Shown: positions 20,160 to 33,319, counted from the first letter of the stretch. The stretch is DNA of 64,000 bases from Eunapius fragilis (GCA_963681505.1 OY811976.1:1081715-1145714); one strand, 5' to 3'. Numbers and translations: made by a program. Notes: generated by a model from the letters alone, not told the origin.

Positions 20160-20500
20160 GGACACAGGGAAAATCCCAGCCTTGGGTTTTTTGTTTTTTA
20201 ACAAGAAGTCATCCTGGAATTGAGCGTCTAGCATGGGAATATCGCAAAAACCATCCTGGGATTTGGCGTCCAGGGTGGGTATAGCTTAAAAACGATGCTG
20301 GGTTTGTCGAACAAAAACCGTGTTGAGCTCATTTTTATTCATTCCTTCAACATGGTTTTTGTTCGACAAACCCAGTATTGTTTTTAAGCTATACCCACCC
20401 TGGACGCCAAATCCAAGGAAGGTTTTTGCACTAGACGCTCAATTCCAGGATGGCTTTTAAAAACCCAAGGCTGGGATTTTGAAACTTTTTCCTGTGGGAG
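20160..20500. mobile_element. foldback MITE, about 340 bp
   Basis: Nearly its whole length is an inverted repeat centred near 20333. The arms carry AAACCCAGCCTTGGG-type ends and an inner TTTTTGTTCGACAAACCCAG arm. It interrupts the right arm of the giant palindrome inside sequence that is continuous in the left arm (about 17280-17310). Confidence 0.75.
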
Positions 20501-21032
20501 ACGCAGACCGGTGAACCAAGTGATACTCACGTGACAAGCAACTTGCAAAATGTCAGGTCCACCTCCGGATGGCCTGGGCTATCTATTCGAGGGAGGGTGG
20601 GGCACTTGATGGGCAGTGTCTCGTAGTCACGGGGTTAAAATAGCAATGACGGCACAATGGCGGAGCAATCGGAAGACAAATGAACGACAGCTTTCAAACG
20701 CCGCTGTTTTGTAACCGCTCATCACATCTCAAACGAAAAGGCGGAAAAAATAGCGGGTGCAGTGTTGTAAATGTGGTGCAAATTTGAACGCGAAAAGACA
20801 TTCTTTCATCGAGATCCATTGAAATCTAACTGTTCTGGTTGTTTAATCATGAGGACCCCCCAGGGAGTAAATAAAAAACATTCGACAACAAAATGCAGTA
20901 GTAAAATGGTCCGGTAATATATGTAGTAAGTTTGAAGGACAGAGCTTTAAAGGTCGCAAAGATACTGCAAGATGAATTGAAGAAATGTTAAAAATCACAT
21001 AAGCCCAGTTTTCTCTTGCACTGCCCCATATA

Positions 21033-21624
21033 TAAGGTAATCTCCGAATCATTGCTCAGTTGTTCTATTCAAGACCATAATATGGGGTGCGAATATCGTT
21101 TGGTGTACATTTCTTTTACATACAGATATGGATCCTACAATAGAAGATATAGCGGGTATGTACAGCAGCATCGAGGACAAACCCATTCCTCCTGTCCCTG
21201 CTCCACTTGCCACAGCTGACCCATCCTTCTCACTCCTGCTTCAGTTATTTTTATCACTACAGGAGGGGACGACCGGGACGTAAAAGGCGAGGCAGGTTCT
21301 CGTTCAAGAATTGTACATGCTAATTTTTACTAAAAATAAGATGTGTTTTTTGATCAAATAAACATGTGAAAAGGCATTATACGCACGTGCGGTGTCACCA
21401 CATATACCACCACCACACCACGAACAAACCTCGCATAAGCAATCAGACCTGGTGGTACAGCAGCACATCCCCAATGCTCATTGGGAACCACAATTATGTA
21501 ACATTATTGAATGCCGATGAAATCTTAATTATCAATAGTGCTAACTTAATTGGCACAATTATATTACGTTATTGGCTTCAAGACAAACCAATCCCTCTGC
21601 ATGGTAGGGGAAAAAAGCAAGGAA
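21033..21624. other. no recognisable gene
   Basis: Unique sequence with short open frames only. ACCACCACACCACG-type simple sequence occurs near 21400. Confidence 0.5.
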
Positions 21625-21917
21625 ACAAGTAGATAAAAATTTTCTCTTTGAGAAATAGAGTGGGATGTAGGATTGGGATTGGTGGTGTAAAAAGCAAGGA
21701 AACAAGACACATTATGGATTGGTACCAGAATACAACAAGACGGTCCTACATTTAGCTAATTGAAATTCAAAGTGCATGGTTCTTGGCTAAATGTAGGATC
21801 GTCTTGTTGTATTCTGGTACCAATCCATAATGTGTCTTGTTTCCTTGCTTTTTACACCACCAATCCCAATCCTACATCCCACTCTATTTCTCAAAGAGAA
21901 AATTTTTATCTACTTGT
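21625..21917. mobile_element. foldback MITE, copy 1 of a 291-bp family
   Basis: The ends ACAAGTAGATAAAAATTTTC and its complement enclose arms of about 125 bp meeting at a short centre near 21770. It shares GGTGGTGTAAAAAG, GAAACAAG and TTTAGC blocks, and the same length, with the copy at 59195-59487. It is non-coding. Confidence 0.8.
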
Positions 21918-21997
21918 ACCCATAGAGCATTCTCATAGAGTGAATTAACTGCAAAAGGCTAACAAACAGAAATGCATCAACTGCCAGGTGCAAGTAG

Positions 21998-22177
21998 CCC
22001 TGCCATTTACCTGTACAGTACAATGCATTCATAACCAATCATGATTTTTATGAACTTCCTGTGGCAATGATTTTTAATGGTAGTAGAAATCATTGCCACT
22101 GCATGGGGCTTCTGTTGTCATAGAAAGCAGTTCATTAAAATCACAATTGTTAATGAATGCATTGTACATGGCAGGGC
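21998..22177. repeat. 180-bp imperfect hairpin
   Basis: The outer arms GCCCTGCCAT and ATGGCAGGGC, middle arms around ACAATGCATTCAT, and an inner perfect GTGGCAATGATTT stem fold as one long hairpin. It may be a small MITE or a structured transcript. Confidence 0.55.
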
Positions 22178-24404
22178 CACTAGCCACCGTTTCTGTTGGA
22201 ATTTCCCTTCCCAATTAATTAATGTTCAGAGACACCTGACTTTTTGTTTACGCAAGTAGTTCTGCACTAGAATCAGAATTGTAGGCAATATATAAACTGC
22301 ACGAAGACAAATGTCAAAATCGAGATCTGTAATTACTACAGTACTGCACAAAATGGTGGTGCTCTTTGCAGTTCAAGGGTCAATAGAATTCATTGGAAAC
22401 GATTAATGAATGTATCTTCCATTGGCCACTTCCAGTTGGAGTGTTCCACCACCCCTGTGTTTCGTTATTGCCAAGTGTAACGAAGGTGGCTTTTCATAGG
22501 AAATTGTTAAAACAAGAAAGCTTGTATACTGTTAACCCTTTAAACGCCCTGGGAAGCTTTTCTTTTGAGATACTGGTATTTGGATAGAAAGGCTTTCATT
22601 TTTGCATATGTGGCTTGCAGTTAGTAATCCAAGGGCTGAAGCATGTGAGATTAGTTTAAATAAATTGTTCTCTTCAGGCAGGGTTTATCTATCTGCCCGT
22701 ACAGCAACTTCTTCTGTGCAATAGCATAGATTGAGTAATTGCTCCTTCCCCCCTTCCTGCTTCTCGACTGCTTCTGGAATAGGTAGGGTCCACATAGCGG
22801 TAAAATATACGTATATGGGTCTGGAAAATAAGAATGACGCACTTGTTCCGAGCTTCCTTCAATGTTTACATACAAAAATAGCACGTCAATCTAATTTAAT
22901 CGTGCACAATTCGTAGCGCAATCATTTCTGTGTGCAGCATAGGAAGAAGAGAATGAGCTAGCTGTATTTCTTCTCTGAACAATCAGAACTGAGAATGCCA
23001 GAAACACACCAGGCATTCTCAGTTCTGACTGTTGCTGTGGTGCCTAAACAGATAGTTCTCTTCAGACCTAAAGAGAGGTTAATCTTGATAATTATATAAA
23101 TCAAGTTGCCCCCCCCCCCCCCCCCCAAGTAGGAGCCTTATGTAGTCCACATAGCAGCTGTAGTGCTCTGTAGTGCTAGCACGTTCACACCTTAGGAGCT
23201 TAGCAGGCACATGACATGCAATGCACACACCTGGAAGCTGTTGAAAGATCATCTACTGCAGCTACATCTATTAGATCTATAGATGTTGTCTACAGATAGG
23301 GCCTGTGAACCACATGGCATAGTAAACATTAGCAGCTGGCTTTATTTCAAGATAGGGAAACTACTGCACTTATACACATACTAAGACTTTGCACAAACAT
23401 CACAACCAGCACAGCTACTGGATTGATTTGCAGTCAGTATCCAGTTGGCAATCTGACCAAAATGTCTTTTCCTTCATGCATGGTCATTATTGCCTCCATT
23501 TTATTTTTTGTGGCATAGGTCGGAGCATGCAAAACAATCTCCTCAATACACGTTTCTCGTTTGCACATTTCCATACTTTAATTCAGCTAATCAGCAACTA
23601 AGAATAACGTGCATGAGAGTCATTACATATATCTCTTTGATCGCCAAGGGCATATAATTATACATGCATTCTTAAACGATCATAACTTTCTACCTGTGTG
23701 CTGTGAGTTGTGTTCATTATAAAGATCACTTATAGATATTACATGCACATTGTAAGTAAATTTATCACAAAACTTCATGTGTGCAAATGCTTGCTGCTCT
23801 TGTAACCTTATAAGTACATACGACATGCTTGGTTACTACAACCGTGACGGTTGTGTCTTTTCAAGAACCCATTATTCAGACGACTTCACTAATGCATCAT
23901 TCCAGTACTACAAGATCAGTGTAGTACACCAAGTCTAAAATGTCAGCCAGTTCACTCCTCCGGCCTTTTGCCAGTTCAAAGTACGTATGGGTTTTTACAA
24001 CCATACATGCTAGGATTACAATGGACACACTTATACCCCCACATGGGTTGAAACATGTTTATGACTTCAGCATCTTCATGGTTACATGCATGTCAGTATA
24101 AAAAATTATATATAATACATGTATATTATATTATTGCACTGATTTGCATGTATATGGTTCAAAGCAATTTGAGTGTGTGTATTTGCACGCATACATTAAC
24201 TTGCATGCATGGTGTCCAAAGAGTTAAACACGTGACAATCGTTACGTCATGAGGACTCATATATTTTGACTCTTATGTCACTGATGTCTCGGGTTGCTCA
24301 TGTTGTGATGTTTGTGTTAAGTCTTGTACGTGTATTGATTGTTAATGTAATAGTTTCCCCATCTGCTTAAAATAAAGCATTTACAACTGTATATAAATGC
24401 TGTA
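22178..24404. other. no recognisable gene; hairpin and poly-C tract
   Basis: It contains a perfect 16-bp stem with a 12-nt loop at 22984-23027 and a C19-type run near 23108-23126. Short open frames only, without motifs. Confidence 0.5.
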
Positions 24405-24715
24405 TCATGGGCACCCCCAGCTTTTCTGGGAGGGGGGGGGGGGGGGGGGGGGGGCCAGGATAAGGCAAGGGGGCACCATTTGACAGCCGCAAATACATTG
24501 GGGGGGAGGGGGGGGGTGCTGTCCACTTTCGGCCGATTCAATCAATGAGGTGTCCGCGCTTTCGGCAGATTCAACCAGTGGGCGGTGGGTGCTGTCCGCT
24601 TTCAGCCAGTGGGAGGTGCGCAGGTATGTAAACTTTTATTACAAGGGGGGGGGGGGGGGGTGCCATTCAGTCCCGAAGGGGGGGGGCCATGGCCCCCCCT
24701 GGGTCGCCCATGTGT
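24405..24715. mobile_element. poly-G-bearing interspersed repeat
   Basis: It has three long G runs and the phrases GGTGCTGTCCACTTTCGGCC and GGTGCTGTCCGCTTTCAGCC, diverged from the family consensus seen at about 9940 and 53560. Confidence 0.6.
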
Positions 24716-25334
24716 ATGAATGCTCCTTTGTGCTTATGTGTCAAAGGTTCATCTGGCTTATGTGTTCTCCCATCTGGGTCCCCGTCATGCATCTAAATTA
24801 GTTGATGATAACAGTTTGCCCAAAAGGGGTCAGGTGAAAACCTGGTGACAGGGTGACCGGTGTGCCCATCAGGCCAAGCCTGGGACCAAGGTAGCGCTGG
24901 CTTGCCCTTGGGTGTGACCAGACATATGACACGGTCATGGGTTTAATGTGGTTGGTCAGGGTAGAAGCTGAAGGGTGCCGCCTGCCATCAATGTGTGGCA
25001 GGAAAATCAGTGTACAGATACAAGCAATACATGTGGAGTGGTGGGTGGGTCAGCAAAAAGTTCAGGTCATCAATAGGCTGGCTATGAGACCAAATGGATG
25101 CTTTCCCAAGAAAACCATTTATATATAGCAATACAATACCTGGAACCAGAAAAGGTCAGTCTAGTTTGAGAATAGGTTGTTTAGAGGGGGAAGATGCAGA
25201 CAGCTTGACCTACTAACCTTTGACAAAGCCTCCTTTTAACACACTATAAGCTTTCCCATGCCCGATCTAAGCTGGGGGAGGATTAAGTGCGTCGCCCTTC
25301 ATCAAAACATTAAACATTGTTAACAAAACCCTAA
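24716..25334. other. no recognisable gene
   Basis: Unique sequence. Short frames such as 24937-25128 have no motif and begin at weak starts. Confidence 0.5.
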
Positions 25335-27551
25335 TAATAAATATATGGGACGGTGTCCAGCAAAATCACCCTTCTGGAGTTTTAATTTTATCACTATAAA
25401 AATTGTACGTTACGCAAAGCAACATATCTTCACAACGGTTTTATATTTTCTTTTCAAATTTCGTACACTTGTTCACACATCAGTTCTCTCTGTGCAAACC
25501 GATTTTGGTGCTCTAGATATTTTCCATGCCATGGTTACAAAGGTCTCTAACCCAATGGGTTAAGATTCCACATTTCTCCAGATACGAGTGACGATAACAT
25601 GTCAAATTTGGAGTGTACATAGAAGGGTCCTGTAGCTACTGATTTCTGCAGATCGTTACGTTTTTTCTTATCCGTTACGGAGATATGGAGTTTCAAAGTA
25701 ATTCGACATTTCGCGCCACTCACCCTATTCCAATATGCCATTATGTAATGGTCACGCCCTTTAAATTTGAAGTTAGGTATTAAATGAACTCCGCTTTGAT
25801 CGTTCTATACGTGGTGTATAAGCGATATCGTACCTCGTACGCTATGTTTCAACATAAAACAGTATCGTACGTTCACATGTATCGCTTATGATGGATGCTG
25901 TGAATATTCATGGTAGTTTATATTGTGCACCCTTTTTCTATATCTGCTCAGTTTGTGGCATGTACATGTAAGCATGCACGTACCATGCCTTCTAATCATG
26001 GGGCCACCTTCTTCACCCTCTACACCCTCTACACTAGTCTGGGGACCAGATGACTTGCTTGCGACAGTCAGTTTTCTCTTACACAGACTGCAGTACCTTT
26101 ACTTAGTATGGCATATCTCTCTAGACCATTCATATTCACTGCCTTTCTTTCTATCTTACCTCCTCCTCCTTCTCCTCATCTCCTTCCACCTCTTTCTATC
26201 TTCCTTCATCCACCCATCCTCCTCCCCTCTCTTCCTCTCCTCCTCCTCTCCTCCTCCTCCCCTCCTCTTCCTCCTACTTTTACTCCCTCTCATTTTCCCT
26301 CCTACCTTCCTTCCTATTACACCTAACACCCCTCCTCCTCCTTTCTTTTGATTGCATCCACACCTCACCCTCCTCCTCATCCTCCTACTTCTACCTTCCT
26401 ACCTGTTGCATCCTCCCCTCCTCCTTTCATTTTTCCCGTTGCATCCACCCCCACCTTCTACTCCCCTCCTCTACCTCCTTCTCCTCCTCCCCCTCCTCCT
26501 CTTCCTATCTTCCTTCATCCACCCATCCTCCTCCTCCCCTCCTCTCCCCTCCTTCTCCTCCTCCCTTCTCCTCACCTCCCCTTCTCCTCCTCTTACTCCC
26601 TCTCATTTTCCCTCCTACCTTCCTTCCTATTACACCTACCCCTCCCCCTCCTTTCGTTTGATTGCATCCAAACCTCCCCTCCTCCTCCTCATCCTCCTAC
26701 TTCTATCTTCCTACCCGTTGCATCCTTCCCTCCTCCCCCTCCTCCTTCCATTCTTCTTCCCGTTGCATCCACTCCCCACCTTCTCTTCCCTCTCCTCTAC
26801 CTCCTTCTCCTCCTCTTCCTATCGTTTGTCATCCACCCATCCTCCTCCTCCCCTCCTCCTCTCCTCCTCCTCTCCTTCCCTCCACCTCCCTCCCTCCCCT
26901 CCTCCTATCTTCATCCACCCATCCTCCTCCCCTCCTCCTCCTCTCCGTCTCCCCTCCTCCTCCCTCCACCTCCTCTCCTCCTCCCTCCTCCTCCCCTCCT
27001 TCCTCCTTCACTCCACCTCCTCCCTCCTCCCCTCCTCCTCCCTCCTCCTCCCCTCCTCCTCCCTCCTCCTTTCCTCCTCCTCCCCTCCTCCTCCCTCCTC
27101 CTCCCCTCCCCACTTCTACCTTACCACCAGTTGCATCCTCCCCCCTCCTTCCATTCTTTCCATTGCATCCACCCCCTACCTTCTCCTTCCCCTCCTCTAC
27201 CTCCTTCCCTCTTCTCCCTCCTCCTCCTCCTATCTTCCTTTATCCACCCATCCTCCTCTCCTCCTCCTCCTCCTCCTCTTACTCCCTCTCATTTTACCTC
27301 CTACCTCCTTCTTCTCCTCCTATCTTCCTTCATCTACACACCCTCCTCCTCCCCTCTCCCTCCTCCTCTTACTCCCTCTCATTTCCCTCCTACCTTCCTT
27401 CCTATTACACCTACCCCTCCCCCTCCTCCTTTCATTTGATTTCATCTACACCTCCCCTCCACTTCCTTCTCATCCTCCTGTCTTCTCCTCCTCTTCCTCT
27501 ACCTCCTTTTCCTCCTCTCCCTCCTCTTCCTATCTTCCTGCATCCACCCAT

Positions 27552-27751
27552 NNNNNNNNNNNNNNNNNNNNNNNNNNNNNNNNNNNNNNNNNNNNNNNNN
27601 NNNNNNNNNNNNNNNNNNNNNNNNNNNNNNNNNNNNNNNNNNNNNNNNNNNNNNNNNNNNNNNNNNNNNNNNNNNNNNNNNNNNNNNNNNNNNNNNNNNN
27701 NNNNNNNNNNNNNNNNNNNNNNNNNNNNNNNNNNNNNNNNNNNNNNNNNNN
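27552..27751. other. assembly gap, 200 N
   Basis: Exactly 200 unknown bases, a placeholder size. By symmetry they replace sequence equivalent to about 29798-29997 or more, so the real length is unknown. Confidence 0.99.
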
Positions 27752-28013
27752 ACCATGTACCATTCTACCATGCTTGCTTGTCTATGTAAACCACTGGCCA
27801 CCCACAATCTGTGCTGACAATGGATAATAATATTCATGAAAGGCTTATACCAACATACATTCCCTTGTGTAGAGCTCTAGAGTTCAGACAGGCTCTGTAT
27901 TATAATAACCTTTTCTAGTTGCATGTAGTTTGCACATCCCAAAAAATACATTCCGCTGACTCCTATGTGAAAACATATATATCGAGATGAACACTTCCTT
28001 TGAAACAAAGTGG
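27752..28013. other. unique spacer after the gap
   Basis: About 260 bp of ordinary AT-rich sequence with no mirror partner in the other arm and no gene. Confidence 0.6.
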
Positions 28014-31000
28014 TTAATATAAAATACCCTCCCTACCCAAGAAGGTGGAAGGGAAGGAGGAGAAGGAGGAGGAGGAGGTAGAGGAGAGGGGAGGAGGTAG
28101 AGGAGGGGGAGAAGGTAGAGGAGGGGGAGAAGGAGGAGGTAGAGGAGGGGGAGGAGTTAGAGGAGGGGGAGAAGGGGGAGGTAGAGGGGGGAGGTGGGGA
28201 GGTAGAGGATAGGGAGGTAGAAGATGGGGAGGTAGAGGATGGGGAGGAGGAACACGAGGAGGTGAAAGAGGGAGAGCGGTGGATGCAACTGGAAGAATGG
28301 AAGAAGGAAGACGGGGAGGAGGGGAGGATGCAACGGGTAAGAAGGTAGAAGTAGAAGGATGAGGAGGAGGAGGGGAGGTGTAGATGAAATCAAAAGAAAG
28401 GAGGAGGGGGAGGGGTAGGTGTAATAGGAAGGAAGGTAGGAGGGAAATGAGAGGGAGTAAGAGGAGGAGGAGAGGGAGGAGAGGAGGAGGGGAGGAGGAT
28501 GGGTGGATGAAGGAAGATAGGAGGAGGAGGGGGAGGGGAGGAGGAGAGGAGGAGGAGGAGGATGGGTGGATGCAGGAAGATAGGAAGAGGAGGGAGAGGA
28601 GGAAAAGGAGGTAGAGGAAGAGGAGGAGAAGGTGGGGGTGGATGCAACGGGAAGAATGGAAGGAGGAGGAGGGGAGGATGCAATAGGTAGGAGGGTAGAC
28701 ATAGGAGGAGGAGGAGGGGGAGGTGTAGATGAAATCAAAAGAAAGGAGGAGGGGAAGGGGTAGGTGTAATAGGAAGGAAGGTAGGAGGGAAATGAGAGAG
28801 AGTAAGAGGAGGAGGAGAGGGAGGAGAGGAGGAAGAGGGAAGAAGGATGGGTGGATAAGAGGAGGAGGGGAGGAGAAAGAGAGGAGGAGGATGGGTGGAT
28901 GAAGGAAGATAGGAAGAGGAGGAGGGAGAAGAGGGATGGAGGTAGAGGAGGGGAAGGAGAAGGTAGGGGGTGGATGCAACGGAAAGAATGGAAGGAGGAG
29001 GGGAGGATGCAACCGGTGGGAAGGTAGAAGTAGGGTAGGGGAGGAGGAGGGGAGGAGGAGGAGAGGAGGAGGAGAGGCGGAGGGGAGGGGGAGGGTGGAG
29101 GAGGGAGGAGGGGAGGAGGAGGGGAGGAGGAGGGAGGAGGGGAGGAGGAGGGAGGAGGGGAGGAGCGGAGGAGGAGGGAGGAGGTGGGGCAGAGGAGGGA
29201 GGAGGGGAGGAGGAGGGAGGAGAAAAGGTGGTTGGAGGAGGAGGGGAGACGGAGAGGAGGAGGAGGGGAGACGGAGAGGAGGAGGAGGGGAGACAGAGAG
29301 GAGGAGGAGGGGAGGAGGATGGGTGGATGAAGATAGGAAGAGGAGGGGGAGGGGAGGGAGATGGAGGGGAGGAGAGGAGGAGAGGAGGAGGGGAGGAGAG
29401 GAGGAGGGGAGGAGAGGAGGAGGGGAGGAGAGGAGGATGGGTGGATGGAGGGGGAGGAGGGGAGGATGCAGCAGGTAGGAAGGTAGAAGTAGGAGGATGA
29501 GGAGGAGGAGGGGGATCGAGGAGGGAGGAGGAGGAGAGGAGGAGGAGGGGAGGAGGGGAGGAGGAGGGGAGGAGGAGGGAGGAGGAGGGGTGGAGGAGGA
29601 GTGGAGGAGAGGAGGAGGAGAGGCTGAGGGGAGGAGGAGAGGAGGAGGAGAGGCAGAGGGGAGGGGGAGGGGGAGGAGGAGGAGGGAGGAGGAGGGGAGG
29701 AGGAAGAGGGGTAGGTGTAATAGGAAGGAAGGTAGGAGGGAAATGAGAGGGAGTAAGAGGAGGAGGAGGAGGAGAGGAGAAGGAGAGGTGGAGGAGGGGA
29801 GGAGGAGGGGAGGAGGATGGGTGGATGAAGGAAGGTAGGAGGAGGAGGGGGAGGAGAGGAGAGGAGGAGGAGGAGGATGGGTGGATGCAGGAAGATAGGA
29901 AGAGGAGGGAGAGGAGGAAAAGGAGGTAGAGGAAGAGGAGGAGAAGACATAGGAGGATGAGAAGGAGGTGGAGGGGAGGTGTAGATGAAATCAAAAGAAA
30001 GGAGGAGGGGGAGGGGTAGGTGTAATAGGAAGGAAGGTAGGAGGGAAATGAGAGGGAGTAAGTGGAGGAGGGAGAGAGGAGGAGGAGGGTGTGTAGATGA
30101 AGGAAGATAGGAGGAGAAGAAGGAGGTAGGAGGTAAAATGAGAGGGAGTAAGAGGAGGAGGAGGAGGAGGAGGAGGAGAGGAGGATGGGTGGATAAAGGA
30201 AGATAGGAGGAGGAGGAGGGAGAAGAGGGAAGGAGGTAGAGGAGGGGAAGGAGAAGGTAGGGGATGGATGCAATGGAAAGAATGGAAGGAGGGGGGAGGA
30301 TGCAACTGGTGGTAAGGTAGAAGTAGGGAGGGGAGGAGGAGGGAGGAGGAGGGGAGGAGGAAGGGAGGAGGAGGAAAGGAGGAGGGAGGAGGAGGGGAGG
30401 AGGAGGGAGGAGGAGGGGAGAAGGAGGGAGGAGGAGGAAAGGAGGAGGGAGGAGGAGGGGAGGAGGAGGTAGGAGGAGGGGAGGAGGAGGGAGGAGGTGG
30501 GGCGAAGGAGGAAGGAGGGGAGGAGGAGGGAGGTGGAGGGGAGGAGGAGGGAGGTGGAGGGGAGGAGGAGGGAGGAGGAGAGGAGGTGGAGGGAGGAGGA
30601 GGGGAGACGGAGAGGAGGAGGAGGGGAGGAGGATGGGTGGATGAAGATAGGAGGAGGGGAGGTGGAGGGAAGGAGAGGAGGAGGAGAGGAGGAGGGGAGG
30701 AGGAGGATGGGTGGATGACAAACGATAGGAAGAGGAGGAGAAGGAGGTAGAGGAGAGGGAAGAGAAGGTGGGGAGTGGATGCAACGGGAAGAAGAATGGA
30801 AGGAGGAGGGGGAGGAGGGAAGGATGCAACGGGTAGGAAGATAGAAGTAGGAGGATGAGGAGGAGGAGGGGAGGTTTGGATGCAATCAAACGAAAGGAGG
30901 GGGGAGGGGTAGGTGTAATAGGAAGGAAGGTAGGAGGGAAAATGAGAGGGAGTAAGAGGAGGAGAAGGGGAGGTGAGGAGAAGGGAGGAGGAGAAGGAGG

Positions 31001-32214
31001 GGAGAGGAGGGGAGGAGGAGGATGGGTGGATGAAGGAAGATAGGAAGAGGAGGAGGGGGAGGAGGAGAAGGAGGTAGAGGAGGGGAGTAGAAGGTGGGGG
31101 TGGATGCAACGGGAAAAATGAAAGGAGGAGGGGAGGATGCAACAGGTAGGAAGGTAGAAGTAGGAGGATGAGGAGGAGGGTGAGGTGTGGATGCAATCAA
31201 AAGAAAGGAGGAGGAGGGGTGTTAGGTGTAATAGGAAGGAAGGTAGGAGGGAAAATGAGAGGGAGTAAAAGTAGGAGGAAGAGGAGGGGAGGAGGAGGAG
31301 AGGAGGAGGAGAGGAAGAGAGGGGAGGAGGATGGGTGGATGAAGGAAGATAGAAAGAGGTGGAAGGAGATGAGGAGAAGGAGGAGGAGGTAAGATAGAAA
31401 GAAAGGCAGTGAATATGAATGGTCTAGAGAGATATGCCATACTAAGTAAAGGTACTGCAGTCTGTGTAAGAGAAAACTGACTGTCGCAAGCAAGTCATCT
31501 GGTCCCCAGACTAGTGTAGAGGGTGTAGAGGGTGAAGAAGGTGGCCCCATGATTAGAAGGCATGGTACGTGCATGCTTACATGTACATGCCACAAACTGA
31601 GCAGATATAGAAAAAGGGTGCACAATATAAACTACCATGAATATTCACAGCATCCATCATAAGCGATACATGTGAACGTACGATACTGTTTTATGTTGAA
31701 ACATAGCGTACGAGGTACGATATCGCTTATACACCACGTATAGAACGATCAAAGCGGAGTTCATTTAATACCTAACTTCAAATTTAAAGGGCGTGACCAT
31801 TACATAATGGCATATTGGAATAGGGTGAGTGGCGCGAAATGTCGAATTACTTTGAAACTCCATATCTCCGTAACGGATAAGAAAAAACGTAACGATCTGC
31901 AGAAATCAGTAGCTACAGGACCCTTCTATGTACACTCCAAATTTGACATGTTATCGTCACTCGTATCTGGAGAAATGTGGAATCTTAACCCATTGGGTTA
32001 GAGACCTTTGTAACCATGGCATGGAAAATATCTAGAGCACCAAAATCGGTTTGCACAGAGAGAACTGATGTGTGAACAAGTGTACGAAATTTGAAAAGAA
32101 AATATAAAACCGTTGTGAAGATATGTTGCTTTGCGTAACGTACAATTTTTATAGTGATAAAATTAAAACTCCAGAAGGGTGATTTTGCTGGACACCGTCC
32201 CATATATATTATGT

Positions 32215-33319
32215 GTCATATGATGGATACCAAGTTGTCATGCAACTACATGTCAGCTGCCAACTGCTAAGCCCTATGGTCACAGCCTTATCTATAGGCA
32301 ATCAACAGATGCAGCTGCATTATGTATAGTCACTGGGACATCTGTAGATCATTGGTGGCATGCAACCAGCTGCAGCTGCTTATGCAATGAGTATGTAGAC
32401 ACTGGGACTCCATGAGCCATGCCTTGCTTACAAGCTAGTACCCTGCCTGACAATCGAAGAGGAGAGCACATCCAGTCTCTTTCTCTTCCTCCGAAGCAGC
32501 ACGGGCGACAAGCATATCGTGTATTTTTATCATGATCTTGACTTTATTTGTGTGTGCACGCACATGTATCTTTTTGGCATTTATCTTGCAACGATACGCG
32601 TAGTAATATCGTTACTAGATACTATAGATACGGGTATTGCATAGTGACGTCACGTTATAAGCTTAACACGGATACCTCGAGTGTATCGTATTTGTGGAGG
32701 TTTCCATTGGTGTGTATTGCTTTTGATAGTCGAAAGTCGTATTTAGCTTTTTGATCTCACTTGTTATCTTGTTCTTTGTGTCTGATTATAACTCTTTCGC
32801 CACCACATGTAAGTTATGGTACTTTGGGGTTATTAGTACCAATACACCGTTGGTACGACGCAACAAAAGAGTTGATTGTGGTACTGTCTCACACACGCTA
32901 CACGTGTCGTAGGCCTGTTTTGAAGCTTAAAATTACAACGCTTCGCCCGTATGTTTCAGTTTTAGCGTAACTACGAGGCGGTTTTGTGGGGGTTTTAAAA
33001 CTCATATTTTGTCTTGTTTGGCCATATGTGCTGTGTGTCGTGAAGTGGTTGGATGGCTGGAAAGAAGTTCCGTCTTGGCAGAATGCCAAGACGAACGAAA
33101 TGCTCACTGACTCAACAGCCACGTTCATCAAGACAGCGGCGAGCAGGACGACCTAATAAACGACTTTTTCCACCTCATTCAAAGCTTTCTTCAATCGAAA
33201 AGGCGTTCCCTGGAGCAAGGGATCTTTCAGTATAGCTTTTAACGCCGCTCTCACTATTTCTGCCATAAATGTTTATTACGTGACCGTATTTCACGGACGT
33301 TGCCAATCCATATCTATGG
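32215..33319. other. no recognisable gene
   Basis: It includes a 60-codon Arg/Lys-rich frame at 33053-33235 starting with ATG (MAGKKFRLGRMPRRTK). With no homology I can name and no splice context, I treat it as unproven. Confidence 0.4.

Larger units (their letters stand above)
16754..21032. repeat. 4.3-kb inverted duplication (giant palindrome)
   Basis: The left arm 16754-18621 is the reverse complement of the right arm 18821-21032 around a 199-bp spacer. Examples are ATATGGGGCAGTGCAAG at 16755 against its complement ending near 21032, and CAGTGCTACTTGTACAGGCC near 18601 against 18821-18841. The arms differ by substitutions and by insertions unique to one side (19632-19870 and about 20160-20500 on the right). 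Open frames in the arms occur in mirrored pairs and show no known domain. Confidence 0.85.
25335..32214. repeat. 6.9-kb inverted duplication with polypyrimidine/polypurine core
   Basis: The left arm 25335-27551 mirrors 29998-32214 with nearly constant coordinate sum (57549 at the outer edge, 57550 at 26829/30721), so the arms are almost identical with only tiny indels. Within the arms, 26150-27551 is a CT-rich tract, and 28014-31400 is GA-rich. The outer 0.8 kb of each arm is ordinary sequence. Long open frames here encode only Ser/Pro/Leu/Phe or Gly/Glu/Arg and are composition artefacts. A 200-N gap sits at the left arm's inner end. Confidence 0.88.

Noticed and set aside
26150..31400. Very long Ser/Pro/Leu-rich frames (up to 910 codons) and Gly/Glu/Arg-rich frames
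   Set aside because: They follow from the CCT/AGG composition. They occur as mirrored pairs in the palindrome, run through Ns, and have no domain or splice logic.
33053..33235. 60-codon basic frame starting with ATG
   Set aside because: Short, no homologue recognised, no splice or promoter context. Kept only as a note.
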